Source: Aequitasia blattaphilus (GTDB lineage Bacteria; Bacillota; Clostridia; Lachnospirales; Lachnospiraceae). Taken from it: a stretch of 64,000 bases of DNA. The position numbers were made by a program, and so were the translations under genes. Under the pieces are notes generated by a model. That model did not search any database. It was not told the DNA's origin and worked only from the letters and a program-made list of their open reading frames with translations. Positions 44,801-51,852 of this stretch are shown piece after piece. The DNA lies in contig NZ_JAMXOD010000006.1 of NCBI RefSeq assembly GCF_024721305.1, positions 1 through 64,000 of the forward strand, in the 5' to 3' direction. How positions within the stretch are numbered: the stretch's first letter is position 1; every line of letters starts with the position of its first letter.

Positions 44801-45275
44801 GACACAAGAACAATATGAAAAAGATGAGATGCCAATACGTTTGGAAGAAGTAGAAATCAAGAATTATGGATATATACTTCCCTTGGATGAAGAGCGTACT
44901 TTGGATATGCAAAGCATTAAGGTTCAAAAGATAACAAGAAATGGCGAGGTTTATTATCGTATTCTGTTGCCAGATGTCAGGTGGATCCAGATTGGTGAAG
45001 AGAACTTTGCAAATGAATATTTGTACACGGGAAATGTGACAGTAAGACAAAAGGAAAGTGTAAATCCTAACTTTATAGAATCCGAAAGAAGTCAGTGGAT
45101 ACGTCAGATAAACCGCTATAATAGTGATGAATTAGGATTGAGGCTACGAGAATTAAAGCCAGAAGAACGTTCGGATGGAGCTTTTGAATCAGAAGAAATA
45201 TACCTTCCGTTTAAATGGAAAAAGGAGCAGGGAGAGTTGCCTTATGAAAATCAGAAAAACAATCCACTCCCTTAG
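38862..45275 (+). CDS. Giant type IV prepilin-like adhesin with GLUG repeats
   Basis: About 2,137 residues. The N-terminus is a type IV prepilin: basic leader ending TNRKG, cleavage before FTQVELIVV with Glu at mature position 5, then one hydrophobic helix (VVMTIMVILLSFAVFGLV). A non-repeat region of about 500 residues follows. From about residue 555 to 1593 there are dozens of GLUG-type repeats (GGLIGQN, GGIVGEN, GGVIGWN), a beta-helix-like fold. Three blocks of about 248 residues are tandem copies. A Pro/Glu-rich spacer (near 1763-1788) leads to a C-terminal domain. There is no LPXTG. It most likely caps the pilus as an adhesin; ligand unknown. Start ATG 38862 is chosen with GGTGA upstream; GTG 38844 and ATG 38874 are alternatives. 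Confidence 0.88.
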   Translation: MKKGMYLKQKTNRKGFTQVELIVVMTIMVILLSFAVFGLVHYQRYASFKRNNSYAKELFTAAQSQLSYYKSNGRLEELETELKESEDAGKAGADISRAANAEERLYYVQIPAELTGDELKNSWVYKLTKDYIYDKAIYTSGAVRIEMDPVEGVVYSVCYSDKADSFDESTSKGEDGIIGVSVPNREYEVRKDMLLGYYESDMTNPAPVNRNVPDIQEAVLINEESLYVEFSIENSQKLNPRDYGYLLEVNDNSGKKVMDIRLNDINKVSSKLPNGTGEVTVTCETRFYDAQGNVIKQGQEESVDYKYRAYITTDKKIGLLLDAVDLKASSILLARYHSYNNNDKPENAKPQDFKETFSIIRFGLEENEKINVTVAAFDSLNAKGEAKDTNLENPIMESVSKKDDAKECSMSNARHLFNIRFLEMKKGEGGNTYVQTGDIDWASEAGIIKKKRVYDSNNGADKVVISYEENYKENQPFPHLPILKSNSRFNVKKDGQDKFYFLSAFVMVAQSDRHGMGLFLTNDGAIEDIHIKNFYVHRNTNVQKHYAGAIASTNNGLIKNYYLEDVEVEAHSWVAGVAGINNGTIENGYEKNVHVIADYQVAGLIAGQNDGTIKTQKGTGILENCSVNGNTGIGGAAGVNKGTISNISFKGSTSITGKRTGNSTAGGIAGENLEGAAIRVEGEIDEIKLVDFSITDSAVMGGVAGKNVGSVSGYTIGSNVTIRTAVSAGATACAAGGIVGRNEALGTVVVGDGNTELSNYVIECPHNAGGIIGYNQGSLANGSGIDIHNISVTGIGSNIGGLIGQNDSLVEGYYLYHADVSGTSTYLSGGVGGLVGKNNANGTVRPGANRPNVLQNVYVSGFAAAGGIVGENFGSVWDYTVDSSCSIDGSYPLNSSGYYRVLGGVIGINSGTLESSGEIRAVDQPQINNKGNRMDIVGGIVGENEGKASGYTVTEGTTITGNGNPGVTNSATGGMVGRNRGEFTIGDGNIGANGLTVNGVSNVGGVIGWNEGTFAKGNANTVISSMRVIGTDSNVGGLIGQNATTIEGYQVHTSHVEQTGTRSVANVGGMIGHNTTSGKLKPIKKEIYQLTENYVQGFSMVGGVVGQNDGLLQNYGVGENYIVKGNYTSPSNSYTSPLGGIAGGNTGTLENVDNKKTAIPVRNTSIGAEFVGGYVGGIVGENAGKVSGYEVGEGVAIEGKNQASSKSYSATGGYVGRNHVGASLSIGDEKTETLVMGLEIKGVHNVGGIIGWNEGDLEDGAKNKEKRLVSIFDISVQGSGSNIGGLIGQNASSVLGYRVDQSTITQTGTGSVANVGGVIGYNTETGVLQQIQKEIIQLEGNTVQGFSMVGGVVGQNDGTVSNYGIGKNYVVSGNYSISNHNFTSPLGGIIGGNTGVLSNVSNKKENIKVENASIGENYVGGYVGGIVGENAGEVSGYVVESSTVIEGKNTVSSALYGATGGYIGRNHTEGTLSIGNGKTPVQGLHVLGTYNVGGVIGWNAGEFSNIVTKEGSVTGTNRVGGLIGYNQASGKMEGLINGNDVQAAKKNAGGVIGYNENPAETQLILENSINYGNVTGDVNLTGGLVGQSSGALEVIQCRNYGKGTAQPTLLGTIDHNVKIQDSFQIPTITEVVSDNTTPYYSALTENSGIIVEGSYYFNTGMSADTVETHLVVVGNGSKFDGKAEDILILKGMDVDPEAPSLTGEELYVGIDEAIKSYYQTRSLMEPLTESLKGVTESVLPIEAKDLIPEIKQKEENQGSVEQPAEPAEPETEPVEPNEPNEPMEPEPELQLNVMVTAKAAVLSTEEFTNEGVQLTLTDEEGNPVSREVKIVIGDTLIEDTFTLEGSYSITGIPVEQAGQEIGILIEEEEYRFTLPKVRMDALELVPQEYEDVYPELSGENPIHIWRDGVLWKHNTDTSKYEAYITSLGYPSDLMPDVVEGDYYLEIDDAEGSVTVREWDEETGKWVLVKRNFQDVSPEYVTQEQYEKDEMPIRLEEVEIKNYGYILPLDEERTLDMQSIKVQKITRNGEVYYRILLPDVRWIQIGEENFANEYLYTGNVTVRQKESVNPNFIESERSQWIRQINRYNSDELGLRLRELKPEERSDGAFESEEIYLPFKWKKEQGELPYENQKNNPLP

Positions 45276-45789
45276 AGAGGATAAAAAGGGGGATGCCATG
45301 ATTGTCGTATTGGTGGTCATGACAATCCTGGTTGTATTAAGTCTTACAATCCTGCTTTCTGCGTCTACCTTGCTAGGGTCTGCCAGAAAAAATGTGATAC
45401 ACGAAAGATTAAGAACTATGGTTGTTTCCTTTAATGAGACCATAACAAAGGAAGTGGTCTCAGATGAGGAAACAGAAATAAAGACATATATAAAGACAGA
45501 GATTACATCAAAAGCATGGAAAAATGACGAAGATAGAAGCTTGAAAATTACAAATGGACTCACCTCTATGGAGGATTTAACAGAAGGTTATACGGTAGAT
45601 GTAAAGATGAAGTGGTCAGGAGATGACTATCAGAATTACCAGGAGCTGGAGGATTACGCAGGTATTAAGCTTTTCATTACGATGACAGCAAAGAAGGATG
45701 AAGAGCAATACATTATTAAAACCAGCTATATTATGAGGTATGATAATGAGGATGCAACGTGGCGCTGGGAAAAGGAGGAATCAAGATGA
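45244..45789 (+). CDS. PilX/GspK-like minor pseudopilin
   Basis: A 181-residue protein starting MKIRKTIHSLREDKKG, with the prepilin-like site KKG-DAMIVVLVVM and a single long hydrophobic helix. Glu at mature position 5 is missing, as is common for PilX/GspK-type proteins that sit at the pilus tip. The rest is a soluble alpha/beta domain. ATG 45244 lies inside the end of the giant prepilin gene (32-bp overlap), so translation is coupled; GGGAGAG lies upstream. The frame is open from 45175 but has no ribosome site there. Confidence 0.75.
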   Translation: MKIRKTIHSLREDKKGDAMIVVLVVMTILVVLSLTILLSASTLLGSARKNVIHERLRTMVVSFNETITKEVVSDEETEIKTYIKTEITSKAWKNDEDRSLKITNGLTSMEDLTEGYTVDVKMKWSGDDYQNYQELEDYAGIKLFITMTAKKDEEQYIIKTSYIMRYDNEDATWRWEKEESR

Positions 45790-46094
45790 TAAATAATAGA
45801 AAAGGTTCTTCTATGGTATCTGTTCTTATTGCGTTTGCTGTTTTGATGATAGGGCTATCTATTTTTTCGACATCGATTTACTCTGCTGTGCAGACGATTC
45901 AGGTGGCAAACAGCTTGAATAAAAGATCCGATGCAGCGTTCTATGAGTATTATACGAATGATCCAGCAGGAAGCAGTATCTTAAATGCAGGGAATAAAAT
46001 TTATCTGGAGGACGAGGAAACCAAGAGTTTTTCATTAGAGGGAGATGCGTATCAGCAGGAGACAGAGGAATTGGCAGTTTATTACTTTAAATAG
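45786..46094 (+). CDS. Small PilV/GspI-like minor pseudopilin
   Basis: A 102-residue protein, MINNRKG followed by SSMVSVLIAFAVLMIGLSIF, a class III signal with Val instead of Glu at mature position 5. The soluble part is short. ATG 45786 with AAGGAGG upstream overlaps the preceding gene by 4 bp. Its place between the PilX-like and PilW-like genes fits the usual tip-complex gene order. The upstream in-frame ATG at 45759 lacks a ribosome site. Confidence 0.72.
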   Translation: MINNRKGSSMVSVLIAFAVLMIGLSIFSTSIYSAVQTIQVANSLNKRSDAAFYEYYTNDPAGSSILNAGNKIYLEDEETKSFSLEGDAYQQETEELAVYYFK

Positions 46095-46108
46095 CAGGGG
46101 ATGAGAAC

Positions 46109-46651
46109 ATGATTAAGAGATTGAAAAGTAAAAAGGGATTTACTCTTGTAGAGCTTATCGTCACCTTTGCATTAATTGGTATCATTATGATTATAACGAC
46201 AGGAGTTATTGCAAGCTCAATACGGGTGGAATATCGAGTAGAAAATTTGTCCAATGCTCAAGTTGTATCCAGAACGATTCTGGATACCGTTATATCGGAA
46301 CTGGCACCGGCAACGAAACGCCCTTTAGAGTCAGGGAGTGATATTGCCATAAGAAGTCAAAATGGAATGACGGAATTTACAGATAAGAATGGGATTCCCG
46401 TTGTACTTTCTGTAACGGATGAGGGATTATTGAATTTGAAATACAATACAGGAGATGAAAATGTTGACTGGTCTTACGGTAAAAAGTCTTATATGAATAA
46501 TCGGATTGAATCTTTAAGCTTTGAAAAGGAGAGAGAGAATCGAGTATCTGTTACCCTTAAGCTGAAAAACGAAAAGACAGGTTTTGAGTACACAACGAAA
46601 AAAATAATCACATTTTATAATTTAGAAGCAATAAATATGGATTTCCGATAA
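46109..46651 (+). CDS. Type IV minor prepilin, PilW/GspJ-like
   Basis: A 180-residue prepilin: leader MIKRLKSKKG, cleavage before FTLVELIVTFALIGIIMII with Glu5 present, then a soluble domain. The gene is 14 bp after the PilV-like gene, in the same transcription unit. It would join the priming complex with the other minor pseudopilins and probably the giant prepilin. Assignment to PilW/GspJ rests on order and size. Confidence 0.82.
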   Translation: MIKRLKSKKGFTLVELIVTFALIGIIMIITTGVIASSIRVEYRVENLSNAQVVSRTILDTVISELAPATKRPLESGSDIAIRSQNGMTEFTDKNGIPVVLSVTDEGLLNLKYNTGDENVDWSYGKKSYMNNRIESLSFEKERENRVSVTLKLKNEKTGFEYTTKKIITFYNLEAINMDFR

Positions 46652-46707
46652 AAATATAAAGTATTTATGAATAAAATGTAATTTATGTAATAAATGCGCA
46701 TAAAGCA

Positions 46708-46736
46708 TTGTGAAATCAAAAAAAATATGATAGCAT
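46708..46736 (+). promoter_or_regulatory. Putative promoter of the major pilin gene
   Basis: TTGTGA (46708-46713), 17 bp, TAGCAT (46731-46736) with an extended TGn in front, in a 141-bp AT-rich gap. A separate promoter would let the major pilin be made in excess of the minor ones. Confidence 0.4.
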
Positions 46737-46792
46737 AAATTTATTAGGATACATTGCATTTAGAGGCATTGGGATGATATGGAGGAGAAAGA

Positions 46793-47224
46793 ATGAAAGT
46801 ATTAAACAGATTTAAAAAAGCGATGAAAAACAAAAAAGGTTTTACCCTTGTAGAGCTTATTGTTGTAATTGTTATTATTGGTATTTTGGCAGCGATTTTA
46901 GTACCATCAGCACTTAAGTGGATGGATAAAGCAAAAGACCGCCAACTTATGTCAGAAGGACGTGCAGTTTATAATGCAGTTCAGACTACAGTTGCAGAAT
47001 TTGTATCTGAGGATAAAGAAAAAGATGTTCCATCTGGTGAGATTCCAATTAACTCAAGTGGCGCAGCAGATACTTTTGTTGGCGAGGTATATGAAAATGC
47101 AGGCATTAAAAAGACTTATTCAGCAACGGTAACGCTAGATGCCAAGAAGCAGATTAGTGCATTTGCCTATACACAAGGTGGAAAGACAGCAACGTATAAG
47201 GATAGCAAGTGGGAAGTAAAATAA
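46793..47224 (+). CDS. pilA: Major type IV pilin
   Basis: A 143-residue prepilin with leader MKVLNRFKKAMKNKKG, cleavage before FTLVELIVVIVIIGILAAIL, Glu5, then an alpha helix and a small beta domain (residues about 60-143). No cysteines, so no disulfide loop of the Gram-negative type. GGAGG precedes the start. Its own upstream gap and compact size mark it as the bulk subunit polymerised by PilB/PilC after PilD processing. Confidence 0.92.
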   Translation: MKVLNRFKKAMKNKKGFTLVELIVVIVIIGILAAILVPSALKWMDKAKDRQLMSEGRAVYNAVQTTVAEFVSEDKEKDVPSGEIPINSSGAADTFVGEVYENAGIKKTYSATVTLDAKKQISAFAYTQGGKTATYKDSKWEVK

Positions 47225-47247
47225 ATTTATAAGAATTGGTGGAATGA

Positions 47248-47679
47248 GTGGAAAAGTATATCAGTATTAAAAGTTTTTTACGATATATATTGATAATTGT
47301 CATGAGTGTGGCAGCGGTTGGGGCCGCTGCCACTTATTTTGGTTTGAGGCAGGAAGCCCGTACTGTGCTTGGCCAGGCCAAAAGTATACAGCTGTGTCTG
47401 AATTTGCTGAGTATTCAGGCAATCGGTGAGGATGAATATATTGTTGATTCTGCTCAGACAAAAAGAATTTCAAAGTGGGCAGAAGAAGAATTGAATTGGC
47501 ACATGGACGAAAATGTGAAAATTAATTTGATTTATTTTTATCCGAAGAATAATGGGGAAATAAAATTCTACTATTCAAAGAACGGATTTCAAGTTATTGT
47601 AGAGGGAGATAATGATTATCTGAATGCATACCGGGTATACTACAGGGGATTTACAATACTGAAGAATAAGGCAGGCTAA
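47248..47679 (+). CDS. Hypothetical one-TM protein of the pilus locus
   Basis: A 143-residue protein beginning at GTG 47248. It has one N-terminal membrane helix (YILIIVMSVAAVGAAATYFGL) but no Gly-Phe/Glu5 prepilin site, then a soluble alpha/beta domain with NLIYFYPKNNGEIKFYYSKNG. It lies between pilA and pilD with 23-bp and 3-bp gaps, so it belongs to the operon. I do not recognise the family. It could be a non-cleaved pilin-like accessory or an assembly factor. Confidence 0.75.
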   Translation: MEKYISIKSFLRYILIIVMSVAAVGAAATYFGLRQEARTVLGQAKSIQLCLNLLSIQAIGEDEYIVDSAQTKRISKWAEEELNWHMDENVKINLIYFYPKNNGEIKFYYSKNGFQVIVEGDNDYLNAYRVYYRGFTILKNKAG

Positions 47680-47682
47680 ACT

Positions 47683-48438
47683 ATGGCAATTATATACCTA
47701 TTGATTTTTATGATGGGAGCATCAGTATTCTCCTTTCTGAATGTTTTAATTTATCGGGTTCCAAGAAAGATGAATTATGTAAGTGGAAGAAGCATGTGTC
47801 CCAGCTGTGAGCATGAGCTGAACTTTTTGGATATGGTACCGGTTTTTGGCTGGATATTTTTAGGTGGGAAATGCAGATACTGTAAAGAAAAAATTTCTTC
47901 CAGATATATGTTAATTGAAGCGTTGGGGGGAGGATTCTCCGTCTACTTTTTTTATTTGTATAAATGGAGTATTCAAACCCTTTTTGTGTTTGTTCTTTTT
48001 GCTCTTTTGACCTTGATTGCTTTCGTGGACATAGACACGATGGAAATTCCAAATGGATTTGTAGTGTTTGGATTGCTTTTGAGCCTTGTTTCATGGGTGC
48101 TTTTCCCAGGTCTGATGTGGTATGAGAGAATCATTGGGATATTCTCAGCGGCTTTGATTCTTTTGATTATCACCTTGATTGTCCCAGGAGCATTTGGAGG
48201 GGGAGACATAAAAATGATGGCCGCTTTTGGCATTTTACTAGGGTGGAAAATGTCCCTTCTGGCATTGTTTCTTGCAGTGCTGATGGGAGGAATTTATGGC
48301 ATCGTTTTATTGATTCGAAAAAAAGTGAACCGAAAAGATCATTTTGCCTTTGGCCCCTTCCTCTGTATTGGGGTAGGCGCGGCCTTTTTGTGGGGCGGGG
48401 AGATCTTGAGAGTTTATTTAAGTATATGGTCCTTGTGA
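47683..48438 (+). CDS. pilD: Prepilin peptidase
   Basis: A 251-residue membrane aspartic protease that removes prepilin leaders and N-methylates the new end. The N-terminal methylase part has two CxxC pairs (MCPSCEHEL and KCRYCKEKI). The peptidase Asp residues are in AFVDIDTMEIPNG and AFGGGDIKMMAAFG. About 7-8 membrane segments follow. It starts 3 bp after the previous gene. Targets in this locus are the giant prepilin, the minor pseudopilins and PilA. Confidence 0.94.
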   Translation: MAIIYLLIFMMGASVFSFLNVLIYRVPRKMNYVSGRSMCPSCEHELNFLDMVPVFGWIFLGGKCRYCKEKISSRYMLIEALGGGFSVYFFYLYKWSIQTLFVFVLFALLTLIAFVDIDTMEIPNGFVVFGLLLSLVSWVLFPGLMWYERIIGIFSAALILLIITLIVPGAFGGGDIKMMAAFGILLGWKMSLLALFLAVLMGGIYGIVLLIRKKVNRKDHFAFGPFLCIGVGAAFLWGGEILRVYLSIWSL

Positions 48439-48471
48439 TCAAGTATTTAGCAGAGGAAACTGGAGGGAAAT

Positions 48472-49674
48472 ATGGCAAAATATAAATTTAAGGCAACCGA
48501 TGCTTCTGGGAAAAAGGTAAGTGGTATTATGGAAGCAGCTACAGAAGAAGCCTTGTATGAGAAGCTGAGACAGCAGAATCTATATGTCTTGTCTTTTACT
48601 TTGGGAGGAGCAAAAGGAAATAAAAAAAAGATTCCAACCCAAGTTCTGGCAGAATTTTCAAGACAGATTGGAACATTGCTCAAAGCAGGTGTTTCTTTAG
48701 TACGTGCTCTTGGAATTATTTCGGGAGACGAGTTAACTAAAAAGAAATACAAAAGCATCTATAATGAGGTTTTAACAAGTGTAAGACAAGGAACAACTCT
48801 TTCGGATGCCATGGAGGATCAGGGAGAAGCATTTCCGCCGTTGATTATCAATATGTATCGTTCTGCCGAGGCAAGTGGAGAACTGGATAAGGTCGCATTA
48901 CGAATGGCCATCCACTATGAAAAAGAAAGCAGAATGAAGACAAAGATGAAAAACGCCATGATTTATCCGTGTATCTTAGGAGTTTTAATTGTTGCAGTGG
49001 TAATGATCTTGTTTGTCTTTGTAATCCCTCAGTTTAAGGAATTATTTGATACCATGGGAGAGCTTCCTTGGATTACCAGGCTTATGATGGGAATTAGCAG
49101 CGTGGTCCAAAGGTTTTGGTGGGTAATTATCCTTGGGACAGCACTGCTAATCTACTTGATTCGTATCTTATTTAAAGTTCCAGAAGTAAAATATCAAAAG
49201 GACAAGCTCAAACTCCATTTACCACTATTTGGAAAACTTTTGAAGGTGGTTTATACGGCCAGATTTGCAAGAACCTTGAGCTCTCTTTATTCAGCAGGAC
49301 TTCCCATTACAATGTCCTTGCCGATTGCTTCTACTACAATTGGAAATGCATACATAGAAGGACAGTTTGAGTCCGTAATTGCCAAGGTAAGAGGCGGTGC
49401 AAATCTATCCACATCTTTGGCAGAAATAAATGGTTTTATTGGAAAACTGATTTCTTCGATTATGGTGGGAGAAGAGACAGGAAGCTTAGACAGTATGCTA
49501 GACTCAATTGCAAACGATTTAGATTATGAATCAGAGATGGCAATTGGAAGAATGATGACCTTTATAGAACCGGTTATGATTATTATTATGGCGATTATTG
49601 TAGGGGCAATTATCATATCCGTAATGCTTCCGTTAATGGGATCATATGATGCAATTGGAAGTATGGGAATGTAG
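48472..49674 (+). CDS. pilC: Type IV pilus inner-membrane platform protein
   Basis: A 400-residue GspF/PilC protein with two related cytosolic domains (residues about 60-185 and 265-385) and three membrane segments (near 165-190, 215-240 and 365-390). Typical strings are FSRQIGTLLKAGVSLVRALG and FARTLSSLYSAGLPITMSL. It links the ATPases to the growing pilus. GGAGGG precedes the ATG. Next in order is the PilM-PilN fusion. Confidence 0.94.
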   Translation: MAKYKFKATDASGKKVSGIMEAATEEALYEKLRQQNLYVLSFTLGGAKGNKKKIPTQVLAEFSRQIGTLLKAGVSLVRALGIISGDELTKKKYKSIYNEVLTSVRQGTTLSDAMEDQGEAFPPLIINMYRSAEASGELDKVALRMAIHYEKESRMKTKMKNAMIYPCILGVLIVAVVMILFVFVIPQFKELFDTMGELPWITRLMMGISSVVQRFWWVIILGTALLIYLIRILFKVPEVKYQKDKLKLHLPLFGKLLKVVYTARFARTLSSLYSAGLPITMSLPIASTTIGNAYIEGQFESVIAKVRGGANLSTSLAEINGFIGKLISSIMVGEETGSLDSMLDSIANDLDYESEMAIGRMMTFIEPVMIIIMAIIVGAIIISVMLPLMGSYDAIGSMGM

Positions 49675-49694
49675 GAAAGGGAAGGATAAAACGT

Positions 49695-51164
49695 ATGTCA
49701 ACATCAATTTATTTATCCAATAATATTATTCGGATTATCGTGGGAGCAGGAAGCGGTAAAAACATTGAAATAAAGAAAGAGATTACCAGAAATATTCCAG
49801 AAGGAAGCTTGATTAATGGTGTTATTACGAATCATCAAGACTTAGAAGAAGAGCTTCGGACTATTTGGAAAGAAGAACAGCTCGCTGTGAAAGATGTTTT
49901 TCTTGTAGTCCACAGCAGTAAGTTTGTTTCCAAGCAGCTGACTCTGGCAGGCGGATCAAAAAAGCAGCTGGAACAAATGCTGCCCTTAGAGTTTTCCGAT
50001 GTAGAAAGATATGAAGAGGCTGTCTATGACTACATGTTGATGCCAAAAACAAAAAGTGGCAATAAAAACGTGGAAGAGCTTTTGGGTGTTATGGCAGAAA
50101 GAAACTTTGTAACGGAGTATATTGAATTGTTTCAAAGGCTTGGAATTAAGCTGTCTGGTATCATCAATGGCATTGGTGCGGCTGTAAAATCCCTGGAGAA
50201 TCTAAAACAGTTAAATCGTAGAAGCTGCATTGTACAAGTGGTAGACGGAGCAAATCTCGAAAGTATACTTTGGGTAGAGGGAGAATACAAGTATTCAATG
50301 AATCGAAGAGTGTTCGCCGCTCCCGGCTCCAGAGAATTTGGAACAGAGGTGATTCGTCATACGAACTCGGTATTGCAATTCTATGGATCGATGAAAATGG
50401 ATATCCCAATTACTGAAATGCTGGTTTGTGGGGCTACTGCTAATGAAATTCAGCTGTTTAGAGAGATTTCAGATGAAGCAGAGATGAATCTGCAAATTCA
50501 TCCATTGGATGTGGCATCAGAGGTGAAAGGAATCGGAAAGACCGAAAAGCTGGCAGACTATATCTACCCATATGGAGCCTTGATTCCCAGAAAGAAAGAC
50601 ATCAACCTTCTGAATACCTATAAAAAGAACCGGGAGTCGATTTCTAAGGAAAGAGAGAAAATGAGACTTATGCTGCCAGGAATTGTGGCATTGATTATAT
50701 GCCTCATTGGTGTGGGTATAGGTGGTGTGATTTACGGTGTGAACAGTTATAAGTACAACCAGGTGGCGGAATATACGACAGACCCGTCAAATCGTGCAAA
50801 ATCCGACGAAGTAATTGAGCTGGAAAGCAAACTTGCAGTAATCGCTTCAAAGGAAAATGAAATGAATTTAACAAAAGAAATGATTTCATCTTATCCTCTT
50901 TTAAACCAGAGTGTTGTCCATACAATCCTGAGCAAGAACACCGGTGATATTTCGGGACAAATCGTAGGATATCTTGCAGAAGAAGGAAAGCTTACTCTGG
51001 ATGTAAAAGCAAAACAGATTACAGCAGTTAACGGCTACGTAACAGCGTTGAAAAACACGAACCTGTTTAGCACAATCGAGTATTCCGGTTACACTTATAT
51101 GGAGAGTGATAATGAATATACTATGAGTATTAGCTGCTATTTGACAGAAAGGGGAGAAGAATAA
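49695..51164 (+). CDS. pilMN: PilM-PilN fusion protein
   Basis: A 489-residue single frame. Residues 1 to about 295 form an actin-like PilM domain (STSIYLSNNIIRIIVGAG; ELLGVMAERNFVTEYIELFQ; GTEVIRHTNSVLQFYGS; MLVCGATAN). Residues from 301 carry DINLLNTYKKNRES, the conserved N-terminal motif by which PilN binds PilM, then a membrane helix at about 322-345, a coiled-coil stretch and the PilN ferredoxin-like end. In other bacteria these are two proteins; here no stop separates them. It is followed with no gap by the PilO-like gene. Confidence 0.85.
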   Translation: MSTSIYLSNNIIRIIVGAGSGKNIEIKKEITRNIPEGSLINGVITNHQDLEEELRTIWKEEQLAVKDVFLVVHSSKFVSKQLTLAGGSKKQLEQMLPLEFSDVERYEEAVYDYMLMPKTKSGNKNVEELLGVMAERNFVTEYIELFQRLGIKLSGIINGIGAAVKSLENLKQLNRRSCIVQVVDGANLESILWVEGEYKYSMNRRVFAAPGSREFGTEVIRHTNSVLQFYGSMKMDIPITEMLVCGATANEIQLFREISDEAEMNLQIHPLDVASEVKGIGKTEKLADYIYPYGALIPRKKDINLLNTYKKNRESISKEREKMRLMLPGIVALIICLIGVGIGGVIYGVNSYKYNQVAEYTTDPSNRAKSDEVIELESKLAVIASKENEMNLTKEMISSYPLLNQSVVHTILSKNTGDISGQIVGYLAEEGKLTLDVKAKQITAVNGYVTALKNTNLFSTIEYSGYTYMESDNEYTMSISCYLTERGEE

Positions 51165-51842
51165 ATGAGCACGATTACAGAAAAAGATAAAAAGCTCCTT
51201 TCCTTTTTGGCATGCTTTGTGATTGTTACAATATTAGGCTTTTTTGTGGTTTGGCCGATTTGGTCAAAAGGATTTGAAAAAGGAGAACAGGTTCAGCAAG
51301 AAGAGATGGTAAAAGGCGAGATGGAAGGACGGATAGCAAGACACCAGGCTGTCCAAAAAAATCTTGGAAAAAAAGAAGCAGAAGTGGCAAAAGTACAAGA
51401 GGAGTTCTATCCTTTAATGGAAAGCCAGGACATCGATAAAGCAATTACCAAAATGGTCATAGACAGAGGACTTCGTATTGAAGATATGCAAATAGAAATG
51501 CCAACGGATCCCCTTTGGGTGATACCTTTTCAAGACTCACAAATGGCACAGTCTGTAAAAGCAGCAGAAGAAGCGGCTGCGGCAGAAGCAGAAGATTCGA
51601 GTGAAACCGATACTTATGAAGAGGAGGATGCTGTAACGGCAGATAAACCAGAGGGAGCAATTACCCAGACGAAGGAAGTCTACGGAGCAAAGGTAAAACT
51701 GACGGTTGCCGGGAGCGTAGATGGATTTTGGAATTTGATTGATGGAATATCAAAAACTGAGAAGAAAATGCAGGTAACAGAAATTAGTGTTTCAGAGGAT
51801 GATAAGCAAACCATTAATCTGGAATTATACATGGTGAAATGA
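51165..51842 (+). CDS. pilO: PilO-like alignment protein
   Basis: A 225-residue protein with a short cytosolic start, one membrane helix (LLSFLACFVIVTILGFFVVWPIW), a coiled coil at about 40-85 and a ferredoxin-like C-terminal domain (VKLTVAGSVDGFWNLIDGIS). A low-complexity Ala/Glu-rich insert lies at about 125-155. Pairing with PilN through the coiled coils is the family role. Its ATG starts directly after the pilMN stop. Confidence 0.8.
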   Translation: MSTITEKDKKLLSFLACFVIVTILGFFVVWPIWSKGFEKGEQVQQEEMVKGEMEGRIARHQAVQKNLGKKEAEVAKVQEEFYPLMESQDIDKAITKMVIDRGLRIEDMQIEMPTDPLWVIPFQDSQMAQSVKAAEEAAAAEAEDSSETDTYEEEDAVTADKPEGAITQTKEVYGAKVKLTVAGSVDGFWNLIDGISKTEKKMQVTEISVSEDDKQTINLELYMVK

Positions 51843-51852
51843 GGGAAAAATC

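Noticed and set aside
38862-45275. Sortase-anchored surface protein
   Set aside because: There is no LPXTG-like motif, hydrophobic tail or basic end at the C-terminus; the N-terminus is a prepilin signal.
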